64,000 bases of DNA from Anopheles merus (Eukaryota; Arthropoda; Insecta; Diptera; Culicidae): contig NC_054084.1 of the NCBI RefSeq assembly GCF_017562075.2, forward strand, positions 32,691,158 through 32,755,157, given 5' to 3'. Under the pieces are notes generated by a model, which was given only the letters and a program-made list of their open reading frames with translations, did no database searches and had not been told where the DNA came from. The first letter of the stretch is position 1; every line of letters starts with the position of its first letter. Below, piece after piece: positions 38,059 to 48,246 of this stretch. The position numbers and the translations under genes were made by a program.

Positions 38059-39344
38059 TTTGTTTTTGTTTTTTTTTTTTAATTTAGAGTAAAATTTGGC
38101 ACGCAATAACGGACTTCCAATCCACTTGAATGATAACAGCGAAGTGTTCGACTACATCAAAAGGATGCTACCGTTTCAACGATGGGACAGAATTAAAATC
38201 TACTCGTCAAAATTTCGATTTAATTAATGTCAAATTTATATTTTTTATAAATTTCAACTTTTGTATAAACTGGATCATATTATTTCGTTATTGTAAAAAC
38301 CAACAGTTAATACAATCACAGGCATATATAATGTATCAAATTGTGTAGATAAAATGCTATTGAACAATAATAAATTTTGACGAAATAATCCAAACTATTC
38401 CATAGTGATGTCTTTCCGTTACCGTTCAAAAAGACATAGGGCGGCAGCGTCGCGCGTGACAGAAAGTAGCCCAATTTTGCAAACAGAGCTACTTGCCTAG
38501 CGCAATAATTCTGCTGCACCAAATAGAATCAAATTATCCAGTTTGTTCCAGCCAGATTAATGCCAAACTAAAAGAAAAATAAAATTGAGCACAATTCAAC
38601 TTGTTTTTTTATGTTTTTTTTTAAACAAAAAACAAGCAGGTTGACTGGGTAAACTGAGCTACTTTGATCTACTCGGTGTCAAATTTATCAATGCAATTCA
38701 CCAAAAACGTGAGCGAAATTGTCGCAAAAAACGTTGTCGCTTTAAGTCTATTTAAACGGTTACGGGTTTCAATCATAATATGCCATTCTATTAAGTCACT
38801 AATATTAAGATGTGTCGTACAAATTTGGAAATTAAAAAACAGGCTATGAGCAGCCTGGTCTCCATACACCTTGGGCTTGGAGAACGATTGTTGTTGATGT
38901 GTGTTTAATATTTACATTTCAAGAGGCATAGCAAGCGGAAAACGGTTTGGTTTGTTATTCGAAGCTAGGAGATAAAATTGCAAACGGTTCGTGTTTCATA
39001 CCATTTAACATATCAGCAAGTCGAAGCACACGTAGCATGGGATCGAAGTAACGGCTTCATATTTTGGAACCATGCACCAGCGTTGGATGCTGGTGTCATA
39101 CTTAGCACTCATACTTAATTCATGGTAAGTTTTGCTTCTTTCTTTCACTCGGTTGATTGATAAACATTATTATTTGCTATTTTTAGGAACGGTTTATAAT
39201 GTAATAAGCTCGCGTGAAGTTTTTCCAGCTTAGTTAGATTGCGTTTCAACAGCTTCTACCGTGTGATGTAGCTGTTTCTCCGAGTGTTGCCGGTTTCAAA
39301 GGATACCCGCTCGCTGTCGGTTACTAACCAACGCTGGATGTATA

Positions 39345-40083
39345 CAGGAGTGCATTGCCACGATTACGACGGTGCAGGCCATTTGACGTGCCGGCTGATT
39401 CTCTGACCGATCCAGTTTTGACTACCACATTTGCTCGCTTTGATGTCACCATGCTGTTGCATGCCATCGCCGAGATAAGCATCTACTTGGCTGTGAATCC
39501 ACTGGATTCGATATCGCGTATAATGAACCCAAAACATCACCGACGCTGAGCATTATAACATTTACCGTGGCGTGCAGCGGATCCTGTAGAACTACAGGAC
39601 GCTCCAGGAAATAATTCCCATCCTGACAATGAATGAGCTGTTCGTAGTGTTGCACATAGTGCATTGTGCTAGCACTTTTCGCACAGTTTGGTCTACGAGA
39701 ACGGTGCGCTTTTTGTGCTCTTAACATGCTATGCGCTTTGAGTTTTTGAGCCCTGTCCGCTCTTTGAGCACTTGAGGTTTGGTCTCCATTTTTTCCGCAC
39801 AGTCGCGTACTTTAAGCGCTGTGTTGTAATGCGCGCATAATATGATGTGCTGTGCGCATGATGCGCCGTTTCCAGCGTTTCGAATTACAGGCGTTTCAGG
39901 TCACAGAAGTGTTCACGGGCTATGCCGGCAAGCTGGTGAACAAAGAGAACATTATCAAGGTTTACACCATGCTCATGAACGGCAAACTCGACCAACTGAC
40001 GGAGATTGCCTTTTGGTCATGGTCGGTACGATCGAGAATTTTGGCAAAACGAAGTAAAGCGTCTGGCCAAGGAACCGGCCTAA
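39345..40083 (+). pseudogene. ATP synthase beta subunit pseudogene fragment (right arm)
   Basis: Mirror of the left-arm fragment. The first part (39345-39640) runs from a VQAI-like block through VPADSLTDP, SRIMNP and a frameshifted AEHYNI-like block to MNEL. About 220 bp of unrelated sequence follows (39641-39861). The match resumes with RFQRFELQAFQV, EVFTGYAGKLV and a TEIAF block, then a frameshift and a stop near 40081. Order and spacing follow the beta-subunit C-terminal region, with about 12 residues lost at the interruption. It is non-functional. No intron was seen, which fits a processed copy but does not prove it. Confidence 0.85.
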
Positions 40084-41316
40084 GAATCCGGTCGACTCAA
40101 AAAGATAAAGTAGGCAGTTTTCCAGTAGTTGCGTCGGCGTTCGAATTCGGTTAGAAAACGATCAAGCAGAGCTCCTCGGATGTGAACTCACTTCAGCGGC
40201 ACCTCCTCATTCACTGTGCTGTTAGTGTAATAATTTTAATCGAATCGATGATATTCTTAGCATACGAGGCGTGTAATTTGTTAGTTTCTCCATAGTGCAA
40301 ATATAAAAAGATGTTTTGTAGATGGATGAAAAGGTAGATAGTTTTTGTTTTACATCCTGGTTTTATTATTTTCAAATCCGAAAGCACTAACTCTAGACAA
40401 AGCCACCAAATTCCTGCACCTTTCATAATCCACCTTTGGCGCAATTGACACCGCGCACGGGTACGGATTTTCTAACGGGCACGGTATGCTGACACCTAGC
40501 GTCTATCCACTGCCACCAACAACAGCCCGTGTATCCGCCCCCGGAGATCATCATTAACATAGGATTCCCGTTACCATCGAACAGCGTAAAATTGGTCATC
40601 TTGACAAGAAACTTAGGTAATGTCCGCTAAAAGTCGTACTGACTCTTCCTTCCCTTCTTCCAAATCGCCTGAAATTCCAGTGCCGGCTGTTTGTGGGTCT
40701 AAGTGTTTTTCTAGAGTAATTAATAAATACATTATGAAGTGGTAATCTTTGCATGTGCACTGCTTACGAGAGTTCATACATAAACGTTTGGATCAGCAAA
40801 ATGAGTCTGGCAATATATGTAGGATGCGGGATCATTTAACCAGCTAGCAGAACCGACTACTGCTTGTAATCATATGCACATGGTTAATAAAACACCACTC
40901 GCCCGCGCCACGTATATTCTAAGTCTATCGCGATAATAAGATACCAAAAAATCACGACAAACTGATTGACCAGGAGTTGTTTACCAAAATATCACCAATC
41001 AGATCAGACGTCACAACGACCATGTGCGTCTTACCTCTGATCATCGCACATGTGTACGTGAACCGAAATGAATTTCATTTCAATCACGAGTGCTCGTGAT
41101 AGAACCCCTGACATTTCGAAATTGATCACAGACAAACAAAGTCACGTCAAAGTGACCGACCAAGAGGTGGTTGCTGCAATGTCACCAATCTGGTCACACG
41201 TCACAACGACTATGTTCATCTTGCGTCTGATCATCGCACTTGTGTACGTGAGCTGATTTGAGGTTCGTTTCAGTCATGAGCGTTGGTGAATGAAACAGTG
41301 ATATTTGGCAGCACTG

Positions 41317-41532
41317 TACACAGCCAGCAATAGTCATGATTGTGCTTATGCGGGCAGTAAGCTAAGCTTGTCAGTCAGAGTATCGCGTTGGACTCAAGAA
41401 TTCACATGTCGTGTTCAGCATGTCATGACGCACTTTTATTGACTATCAACAATGAACATCAAGTTATCACGGATATGTTGATTGTTTTCGTTGGTGAAAA
41501 TCTCGTGATAGTCATGACATTTTGCAGCACTG
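41317..41532 (-). repeat. Right terminal unit of the hAT element
   Basis: About 216 bp from the arm's outer end to the right TIR. Inverted, it starts with the same 18-bp TIR as the left end and then differs, with short dispersed GTCATGA and ATCACG-type motifs. It lies outside the palindrome and may be the element's original right end. Confidence 0.7.
41515..41532 (-). repeat. Right 18-bp TIR of the hAT element
   Basis: TGACATTTTGCAGCACTG, the exact inverse of 25599-25616. Confidence 0.93.
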
Positions 41533-41540
41533 GTTGTCGT
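41533..41540. repeat. Right 8-bp target-site duplication (GTTGTCGT)
   Basis: Identical to 25591-25598 and directly next to the right TIR. Confidence 0.93.
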
Positions 41541-44500
41541 CATTAAGTTACGACCATAAATATGCAATTCGCATGACACTCAAAATGTATTATGAGCAGT
41601 ACTGCCAACGGTGATAGTCGTCGACACAAAGTTTTACAAAATGATACTTTTTTGAAGCATTGCATTCTAGATTCACGCTTTTATTCGACAATCACGGGAA
41701 AAAAATTCATTTGACACGATGATATTTTTGTGGTACATTCATTTGACTTTTTGATTTTTCGTACTTTAAGTGAACTATATCTTCATCGAAAATGGGTCCT
41801 TTTTAGTGTTTTCGCGTGAATTTCTATATTCCTGTAAATGAACTCCATTAATCACCATTAAGCAGTTCTGGCGTCACATGAAAAATGTCAAATAGCATTC
41901 ATTCTACTTTTGTTTTGCAATCATGTCATCGCAAAGCACTGACTGTTATAACAAAAATGATTGTCGCTTTTGGAAAGTCGTGTCATGATAACTGTGAATA
42001 TCGTGAACGAAAAATTATTTTGAAAACGGCTTACTGCGAATATCATAAAAAATTTCGACAAATAACAACACTGATTAATGGTGGTGTCACTGGTGTCAAA
42101 ACAAACTATTTCTAGAACTAGTATCAGAATAGATTACAAAAGCCTTTCATTACGCTGACATTTTTGAATTTTTAAATTTTCTATTGTCCCCATGGAAAGT
42201 AATACAAAATTAATGATAATATTTTCTCCGACTTTTTATCAATTTTAATATCTGTCACTCGCGGTAAACCGTTTATAAAACCGGCAAACAATATAGTTAC
42301 TGGTTACACGATATAACCAAACACATCTTCTAAATATTCCAAACGCAAACTACGACGGGCATGACATTCTAACCCACAATTCAACTAATACAAGCTCATC
42401 GAACACTAAAAACAGAACAACAATATCATCACAACGACATCACACACATTATTGCCCGTCATACAGTGAATCTTTGAAACGCACTGAAAAGGATTCGCAT
42501 TCATCCCCATTTTCCAACATCGCTGCTCTTCAATCACTGGTTCACGCGAAAAAAAAAAAACGCGACCTTAAAAAGGCATCCCCGGCTTCGGAATCTCATT
42601 ACCGGTGTGGCGGCGCCCACCATCAGCTCTCATCAAACATTGTTCATTTCGATGGCATCATTAATACGACACGCCAGGCGGTGGCAGCGACTCATGTGAC
42701 AGCAAGAAAGCATATTAAAACATCACCGTCACAAACACCTCCCCTTCGGGAAAGGTGTCGGGGCGTACAGGAAAAGAGAAAAAAAAAGAAAACACAGCCG
42801 CAGAGCAGCGAACAAAAAAAACACACATAACATAGCACAACATGGTTGCCATCAAATTATAAACCCGCTCAAACAAACGTCATATCAAAGAGCGACACCT
42901 CAGCAGCAGCAGCAGGACTAAAATCGGGGCCATCATAATGATGAGGTGCAAATTCTGCGCGCGTGTGTGTGATGAAAGTGGCATTGTTTTACGTTTCAAT
43001 TCCCGGGCGCCACACACGACGGTGGTGGCGGTGGCTGCTGCTGCTGCTGCTGCTGCTGCTACTACTTCACACAAGCCCTGTCACCGTCACACAATAAGCC
43101 CTGCAAGCGCGTCCTACACACACACCCATTCAGTCGTACGCACTTCAATCAATCATCATTATTCACGCACGCACTCTCGCGCGCGACAGGACCGAGAGAT
43201 CAGATCGGAGCAGTGACGACTCCATCCCACCGGCCATAACACCCCGGCAGGCGATGCAACCGTCCCTATCCGCAAGGTATGTGTGTCCGTAGGATATTCC
43301 CGGGTGCAACGGGAATTATTACGAAACTTCACGGAGTTCACCTCCACACAGCGTCCGTGGTTCGCGTCCGAGCAACTCGATATTGCTGCGATATCCTGGG
43401 ACAAGCCAACGATGTCGCACATGCTGGTGTCTTATTTCCACTATCCGCCGCTCGGGCTGAACACACATACAGTTGAAGTGGGGAGCATTGCAGAATGCAT
43501 TTTTCCCTTTACTCCACCCAAAAGGTTTCTGCGCTGCGCTGTTCCAATTTACAACTCACTTCTCCCGTCGTCACTCGATTCTAATTCCATTCCATTGCGT
43601 GTAGGACATTCCCCCCCTCCTCCCCCTGCACAAAAATGCATCAATGCCACACCATGCACACGTGCATGTGCGCGTATGTGTGTGTGTGTCTTATTGCTGG
43701 TGCAGCTGTTAATTTTAACACTTCCCCCAAAGTGAAGCCTTTCACACATTTCCTGTCGTTCGATTGCTGGGGTACAACATACACATACATGGGCGACGAG
43801 CGGGAGAGAGAGGGAAGCGAGTGATGATAATTATTTTTTTCTTCCTCTTCCTGCCCGTCTCCATCACTCATAAATCTGTCCATCCGTTTCGCTTTGTCAT
43901 TCATCTCAACTGCTGCGCGTGAGGGCCATCAGATCCTTCTTCCCAGGGAATCCTTAAAGCAATCACATTTTCATCACCTTCATTTTTTTCCATCCGGTTT
44001 TTTTTTTCATTTTTTTGTCGTTCCTTCATATGTCCTTGCGTGTGTATGCATGTGTGTGCAGTTTTTTCCTTTCATTTCAATTTTTCCTACGCAGACCAGG
44101 CGCAACCCGAGGCGTGTACGCACTGAAACGGTAACGCGTGCTGAGGTACTGCTGCTACGCACAAAAGGGCGACCCCCCATCGGGACAGGCGAGATTTTCT
44201 GCGCACAATTTTCGCACACACACACACACACATACACACTCCAGTATGGTCGTAATAATAGTTTTGAGACGCTGGAGTACGTCTCTGTTTGGAAGAAGGT
44301 GCAAGAAGCAAAGAAGGAAGCCTTTTCTTTACGAAAGCCTCTAAAGCGAACCCATATATACACATCCAACCGCGTGCACACATCCTTACCGGGGCGTAAA
44401 AGATCGAGTGTCGAAAGAATGGGAGAATTTCACAACCACCCCTCCCCCTCTCCAACGTACGCAAATGCGTGTAGGGAACGCATTAAGACTCGGTAGGACT

Positions 44501-45287
44501 TTTTTTTTCATTTCCCCCATTAACGCCTTAACCCACACGGCGGGAAGAAAATGCAGCAGCAGCAGCAGCAGTCCCTCGGTGCAGTTGTGGCTTCGCACAG
44601 GCCCCGGTGCGTAATGTGCGTAAGTACGATTGCATTTCTTTTGTTTCTGCCAACAACAAGGTACAGCAAGCAAAGTATAAAACCCAATCCTTACACTCTC
44701 CGCCTACCCCCTCCGTGCTGCATTTGTTCAGGCTTATCCCCCACTTTCCTTGTGTACCACACTGGAGGGTGGTAATTTTATTTCTTAAACCCTGTACAGA
44801 GCACACAAGACGTCTACCCTGGTGCCGAGTCGTTGAGTTGTTGAGAGTTGTGCCCTGGTTGCGTGGAAGGTAAAGAATGGTTAAATTATAGCCAACCACT
44901 TGAACGACAACCACACTAATCCGTCTGCCTTTTTTTTTCGCTTTGCAGTTGCAGTTGTGTGGCATTTAATTACCACTTGTCAATTAATAGTTCCCTCCCC
45001 CAGGAGAAGGAGATGCTGGAAAGGACAATCCGGTAAAGGATTGGTTTCAATATCGTTGGCAAAGTTTGTCACAGTTTTGTTTTTGCCTTTTTGAATAACA
45101 ATTTAACTTAAAAATGTTTCAATTAGAGTAAAATTAACTTTTACATTTAACAACAAGGTACACCAAGGTTTTGACCATCGTGTGCGTTTACATTTTATGT
45201 ATGAATTGTACGCTTAACCTTTTTACAGACAAAGAATTCTCACTACGATATGAAAACAAGAGTATTTACTTGCAGTCGTTGCCACCA
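41541..45287. other. Non-coding stretch right of the hAT element
   Basis: AT-rich until about 42500, with motifs such as GTCATGAT and ATCGTGA that resemble the hAT subterminal sequence. The element may thus have landed in or near a related old copy, but no TIR pair was found. From about 42500 composition rises, with poly-A runs and CTG/CAG tracts (43033-43061, 44553-44571). No gene is supported. Confidence 0.4.
43033..43061. repeat. (GCT)n trinucleotide repeat
   Basis: About nine to ten GCT/CTG units, seen directly, with no supported reading frame. Confidence 0.85.
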
Positions 45288-45412
45288 AAGGCATCAATTG
45301 TTGGCTCTAAGGCATCAATTTTTGACAGTGCGCGTCAATGCTTGCCTCTAAAGCATACATTTTTGGCAGTACGCTTCAATTGCTGACTCTAATGCACCTA
45401 TTTTTGTCTGTA
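45288..45412 (+). repeat. Tandem array of degenerate 41-bp units
   Basis: Units open with AAGGCATCAATT-like sequence and close with TGGCTCT, TGCCTCT or TGACTCT. Two full 41-bp units and two partial ones are visible. An inverted relative of the array lies at 46308-46398. Confidence 0.75.
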
Positions 45413-45703
45413 AGTTTTGAAAATGTTTGACTCGTGTAGAAATCATGACAATTTTGCAAGATATTTGAGCAGATTTTTGACAATTGTAATTATAAATCAT
45501 GTTGTCATATAACCGTGTAACTGGATTTTTGGATTTTTTCCATATAACCGTGTAAATTTTGGATTTTTTTTTTGCGAATAAAACAATGCAATTTATGAAA
45601 TTCTAATGCAATTTTTACACCTGAAAATACATACCATCTTCTTTTACTCCATTAAAACTTCCAAAATTTACATAACAATTTTTACATTTTAAATTCTATC
45701 AAT

Positions 45704-46239
45704 GGGGGCCTTCACGATTCTAGTTAGTTTTTTGTATGGAGTTTGACAGTTGGAGGCTGAAATCATGTAAACACTCAATACAAAACCACACATAAAACTA
45801 GCCTGCAATTTTCAGTCTAGATTATTCTAGCCTCAAAGCTAGAATTAGGTTCGAGTACCTGCTCGAAAACACGGTGTTGTTTACATTTATCCCAAGCTGC
45901 ATTAAAAAGATCACGTGGTGGAATCTAGTATCAAAGTGTTTGTAGTCCAGGTGGTCTCATAGCATTTTTTTATAACCAATTTTGAACATCACTTTTTGAC
46001 TGAACGAGTGAAAACTTTTGCTCAAACAAGCTTTCCGGAGGCTTTACGAATACACAAAACACTCTTAAAATCTTAATTCAGAAACAGAAGCGATAAAAAT
46101 CAGCCTTCTAAATTCATACAACTTGGGATAAGCCCACCTTTATATTATACTCACACTCTTACACACACTTTATTCTATACAATGCAAACAGCTGAGAGGC
46201 TGAAATTTCAGCCTACGAACTTCAAACGGAAAAGGGTCC
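45704..46239 (-). mobile_element. GGG-ended MITE-like element, copy 2 (536 bp)
   Basis: Starts GGGGGCCTTCACGATTC and ends AAAGGGTCC, with AAT on both sides (45701-45703 and 46240-46242). It aligns in inverse along most of its length with 51077-51528, including TTGGGATAAGCCCACCT. The 3-bp target duplication and GGG-type ends suggest a Harbinger-like source; AAT is not the standard TWA. No coding capacity. Confidence 0.75.
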
Positions 46240-46307
46240 AATGGTATTTAAACTACTTAAGTTAATTTTAATAATTTTGGAACACACAGCTTGGAATATT
46301 GTAAATA

Positions 46308-46398
46308 AAGCAATTGACTCACAGTCAGAACTTGATGCCTTAGAGCCAAACTTATGACACGCTGTCAACAATTGGTGCCTTCGAGACATAAATAGGTG
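46308..46398 (-). repeat. Inverted 41-bp-unit array
   Basis: Inverted, it reads AAGGCACCAATTGTTGACAG, then GGCTCT, then AAGGCATCAAG, matching the array at 45288-45412. The two arrays face each other across the GGG-ended element and may be the subterminal arrays of a larger non-autonomous transposon. Confidence 0.65.
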
Positions 46399-46419
46399 AG
46401 TTAAAGTCAAAATTTAGCG

Positions 46420-48185
46420 ATAACGGCTGTTAAAGGCATAGATCTAAACATTGGAAAATATAGCAATACAAACCAGTATTTTAGTTGACAATTTTGCTAA
46501 AGTAAATGCTCTAAACACAATACATAAACCACAATTTCACAACAAGAATTACGGTTTTTGAATTGAACTAAGTTATAAACGTTTGCATTTAAAAAATGGA
46601 TTTTTTTCGGCTGGCTGTAGAAAAAAATCGAGGATTATATCGCCAACTTTGCAACAACATCCCTAGAACGGTAATTATTTAAGCTTACTTGCAACAATAC
46701 ATCTACGACCTTGCGAGCAGCCTGACGTTAGTTGTCGGATATGTTCGCCATGGGGGAGAAAGACATGCTTGCAGGCATATTTAAAGATCTAGCTTTGATT
46801 TTTCTCAATTTCTACTTAGTTTTTGTATACTTTGACTAGAAGTAGAACTTTTCAATCATGTTGGTTCAGAAATATATCGAAATTTAATTCAAACATTCGC
46901 CTAAAATGATCGCACTGATTATCGGTGCAATTGCTTGCCGCTGCCAAGCCAGTGGACGCGATTTCTGCTGCGTGATATGTTTGTGCATTTACCTCAGGTA
47001 CTATGTCACTCTTTGGCCGGTTGCATCGACCTCCCAGCCAAGCTAACGCAGCCACATATCTCTCGGGCTTTATTATTCAGCTTTCTTTGGAACCATCGTT
47101 CAGGATCGTCGTCCTTTCGAAACTGGGCTTTCTTGCGATGGCCTGATTATTATCGAATAGTGTCAAAATGTTGTAGATGCCGCAACAGGCTTATACGACG
47201 TCCACAAAGTACCGCAAAGAGTCCGTTTTAGACGATACGGTTTACCGTTCTTTGATCGCGCACGCTTCTAAACCATGTTGGCTTTACTTGTTTGGCCGTC
47301 ACGGCTAGAGTTCGACTGATACAGGTGTCAAATGTTGTGCAGGTGAAGATAAACCCATGAACAATCGCAAATGTTTGTCCATTTTTAAATGCAAACGTTA
47401 CTCTTTATACATATATATTTTTTATTTTTAGAACATTCAACTGTTTAATACATGAAGGAGATATATTGAGCAAACCAAATAACAAATTCATTTCTGCTTC
47501 AATAATAGTTTATCGATCAATCAATTCAAAGTTTGAAAAAGCTTTTATCTACCACTTTTTTCTTTTTCACGTTAATTCCTTTCAACTTCTATAGCAAATA
47601 TTAAGAGCATTAAAAGTAAAAAGGCGCATTAAAAATACCACCTACAACAATAAAATGATAATGGTTTTTAAAAAATCTACTCTTTAACGATACACTCTTT
47701 TTTGCACCACTTTGTGGTTGATACTGTTTTCCCAGTCCCAACCAAACCTATCTAACATACAATGCTTTAAGCACCGCCGCAACACGGGAAGCACTAAAAT
47801 GGCCAGCGTACAACAATTGGATTTTTAAATAAAGTTCACATTTTAATCACGCACCGGGCATTCTCTCTCGCTTCCCACCATTACAAACCGCTCCATATAA
47901 AAAGCCATATATAATCCATAATGCTTCCACACTCTCCCATCGGGGATCCCCATTCTGGCTCTGGGGACTAAAAAATAACCTAAACAATCAATTCATTAAT
48001 TGGAACTAAAGCAACCAATAACAACAGTTCATCCGTTCACCGCTAACAACAATCACACATAATACCTAGGCCCAGGCAGCTCATGATCGTGTTGTTGCCC
48101 TGCTGCTGCTGCTACTACTCTTTATCACCGCACATTTCTTATACGCATGGCCAGCGCACTACAATAACGCACTCGAAATGCATAA

Positions 48186-48246
<61 letters not shown>

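Larger units (their letters stand above)
34998..41306 (-). repeat. Right arm of the 6.3-kb inverted repeat
   Basis: Reverse complement of 25800-32113, with the same gene order in mirror image. Known differences are the TA tract in intron 1, a 2-bp poly-A length change before exon 1, the MITE at its inner end and a few substitutions at the outer edge. Such high similarity implies recent duplication, ongoing gene conversion or an assembly fold-back. Confidence 0.95.
25599..41532. mobile_element. 15.9-kb palindromic hAT-superfamily transposon
   Basis: The block starts with CAGTGCTGCAAAATGTCA and ends with its exact reverse complement, a perfect 18-bp TIR. It is flanked by the perfect 8-bp duplication GTTGTCGT. 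CAG-type ends, an 8-bp duplication and internal hAT transposase genes agree on the superfamily. Inside are two near-identical inverted 6.3-kb arms, each with a full transposase gene and an ATP synthase beta pseudogene fragment, around a spacer packed with MITEs. hAT elements are usually about 2-5 kb with one transposase gene, so size and symmetry are unusual. The left terminal unit (25599-25789) and right terminal unit (41317-41532) share only the TIR. The ends may therefore be a true left and right pair, with the inverted duplication lying between them. Confidence 0.9.

Noticed and set aside
38059..38106. Upstream in-frame start for the right transposase copy
   Set aside because: It depends on a 2-bp poly-A length difference, is out of frame in the left copy, and would add a Lys/Asn-rich tail of low complexity.
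45288..45412. CRISPR-like direct repeats
   Set aside because: Units are contiguous and degenerate with no unique spacers, and the genome is eukaryotic.
46852..47231. Open frames on both strands in a less AT-rich block
   Set aside because: Looked like a possible gene or transposon fragment, but no recognisable motif or splice sites.
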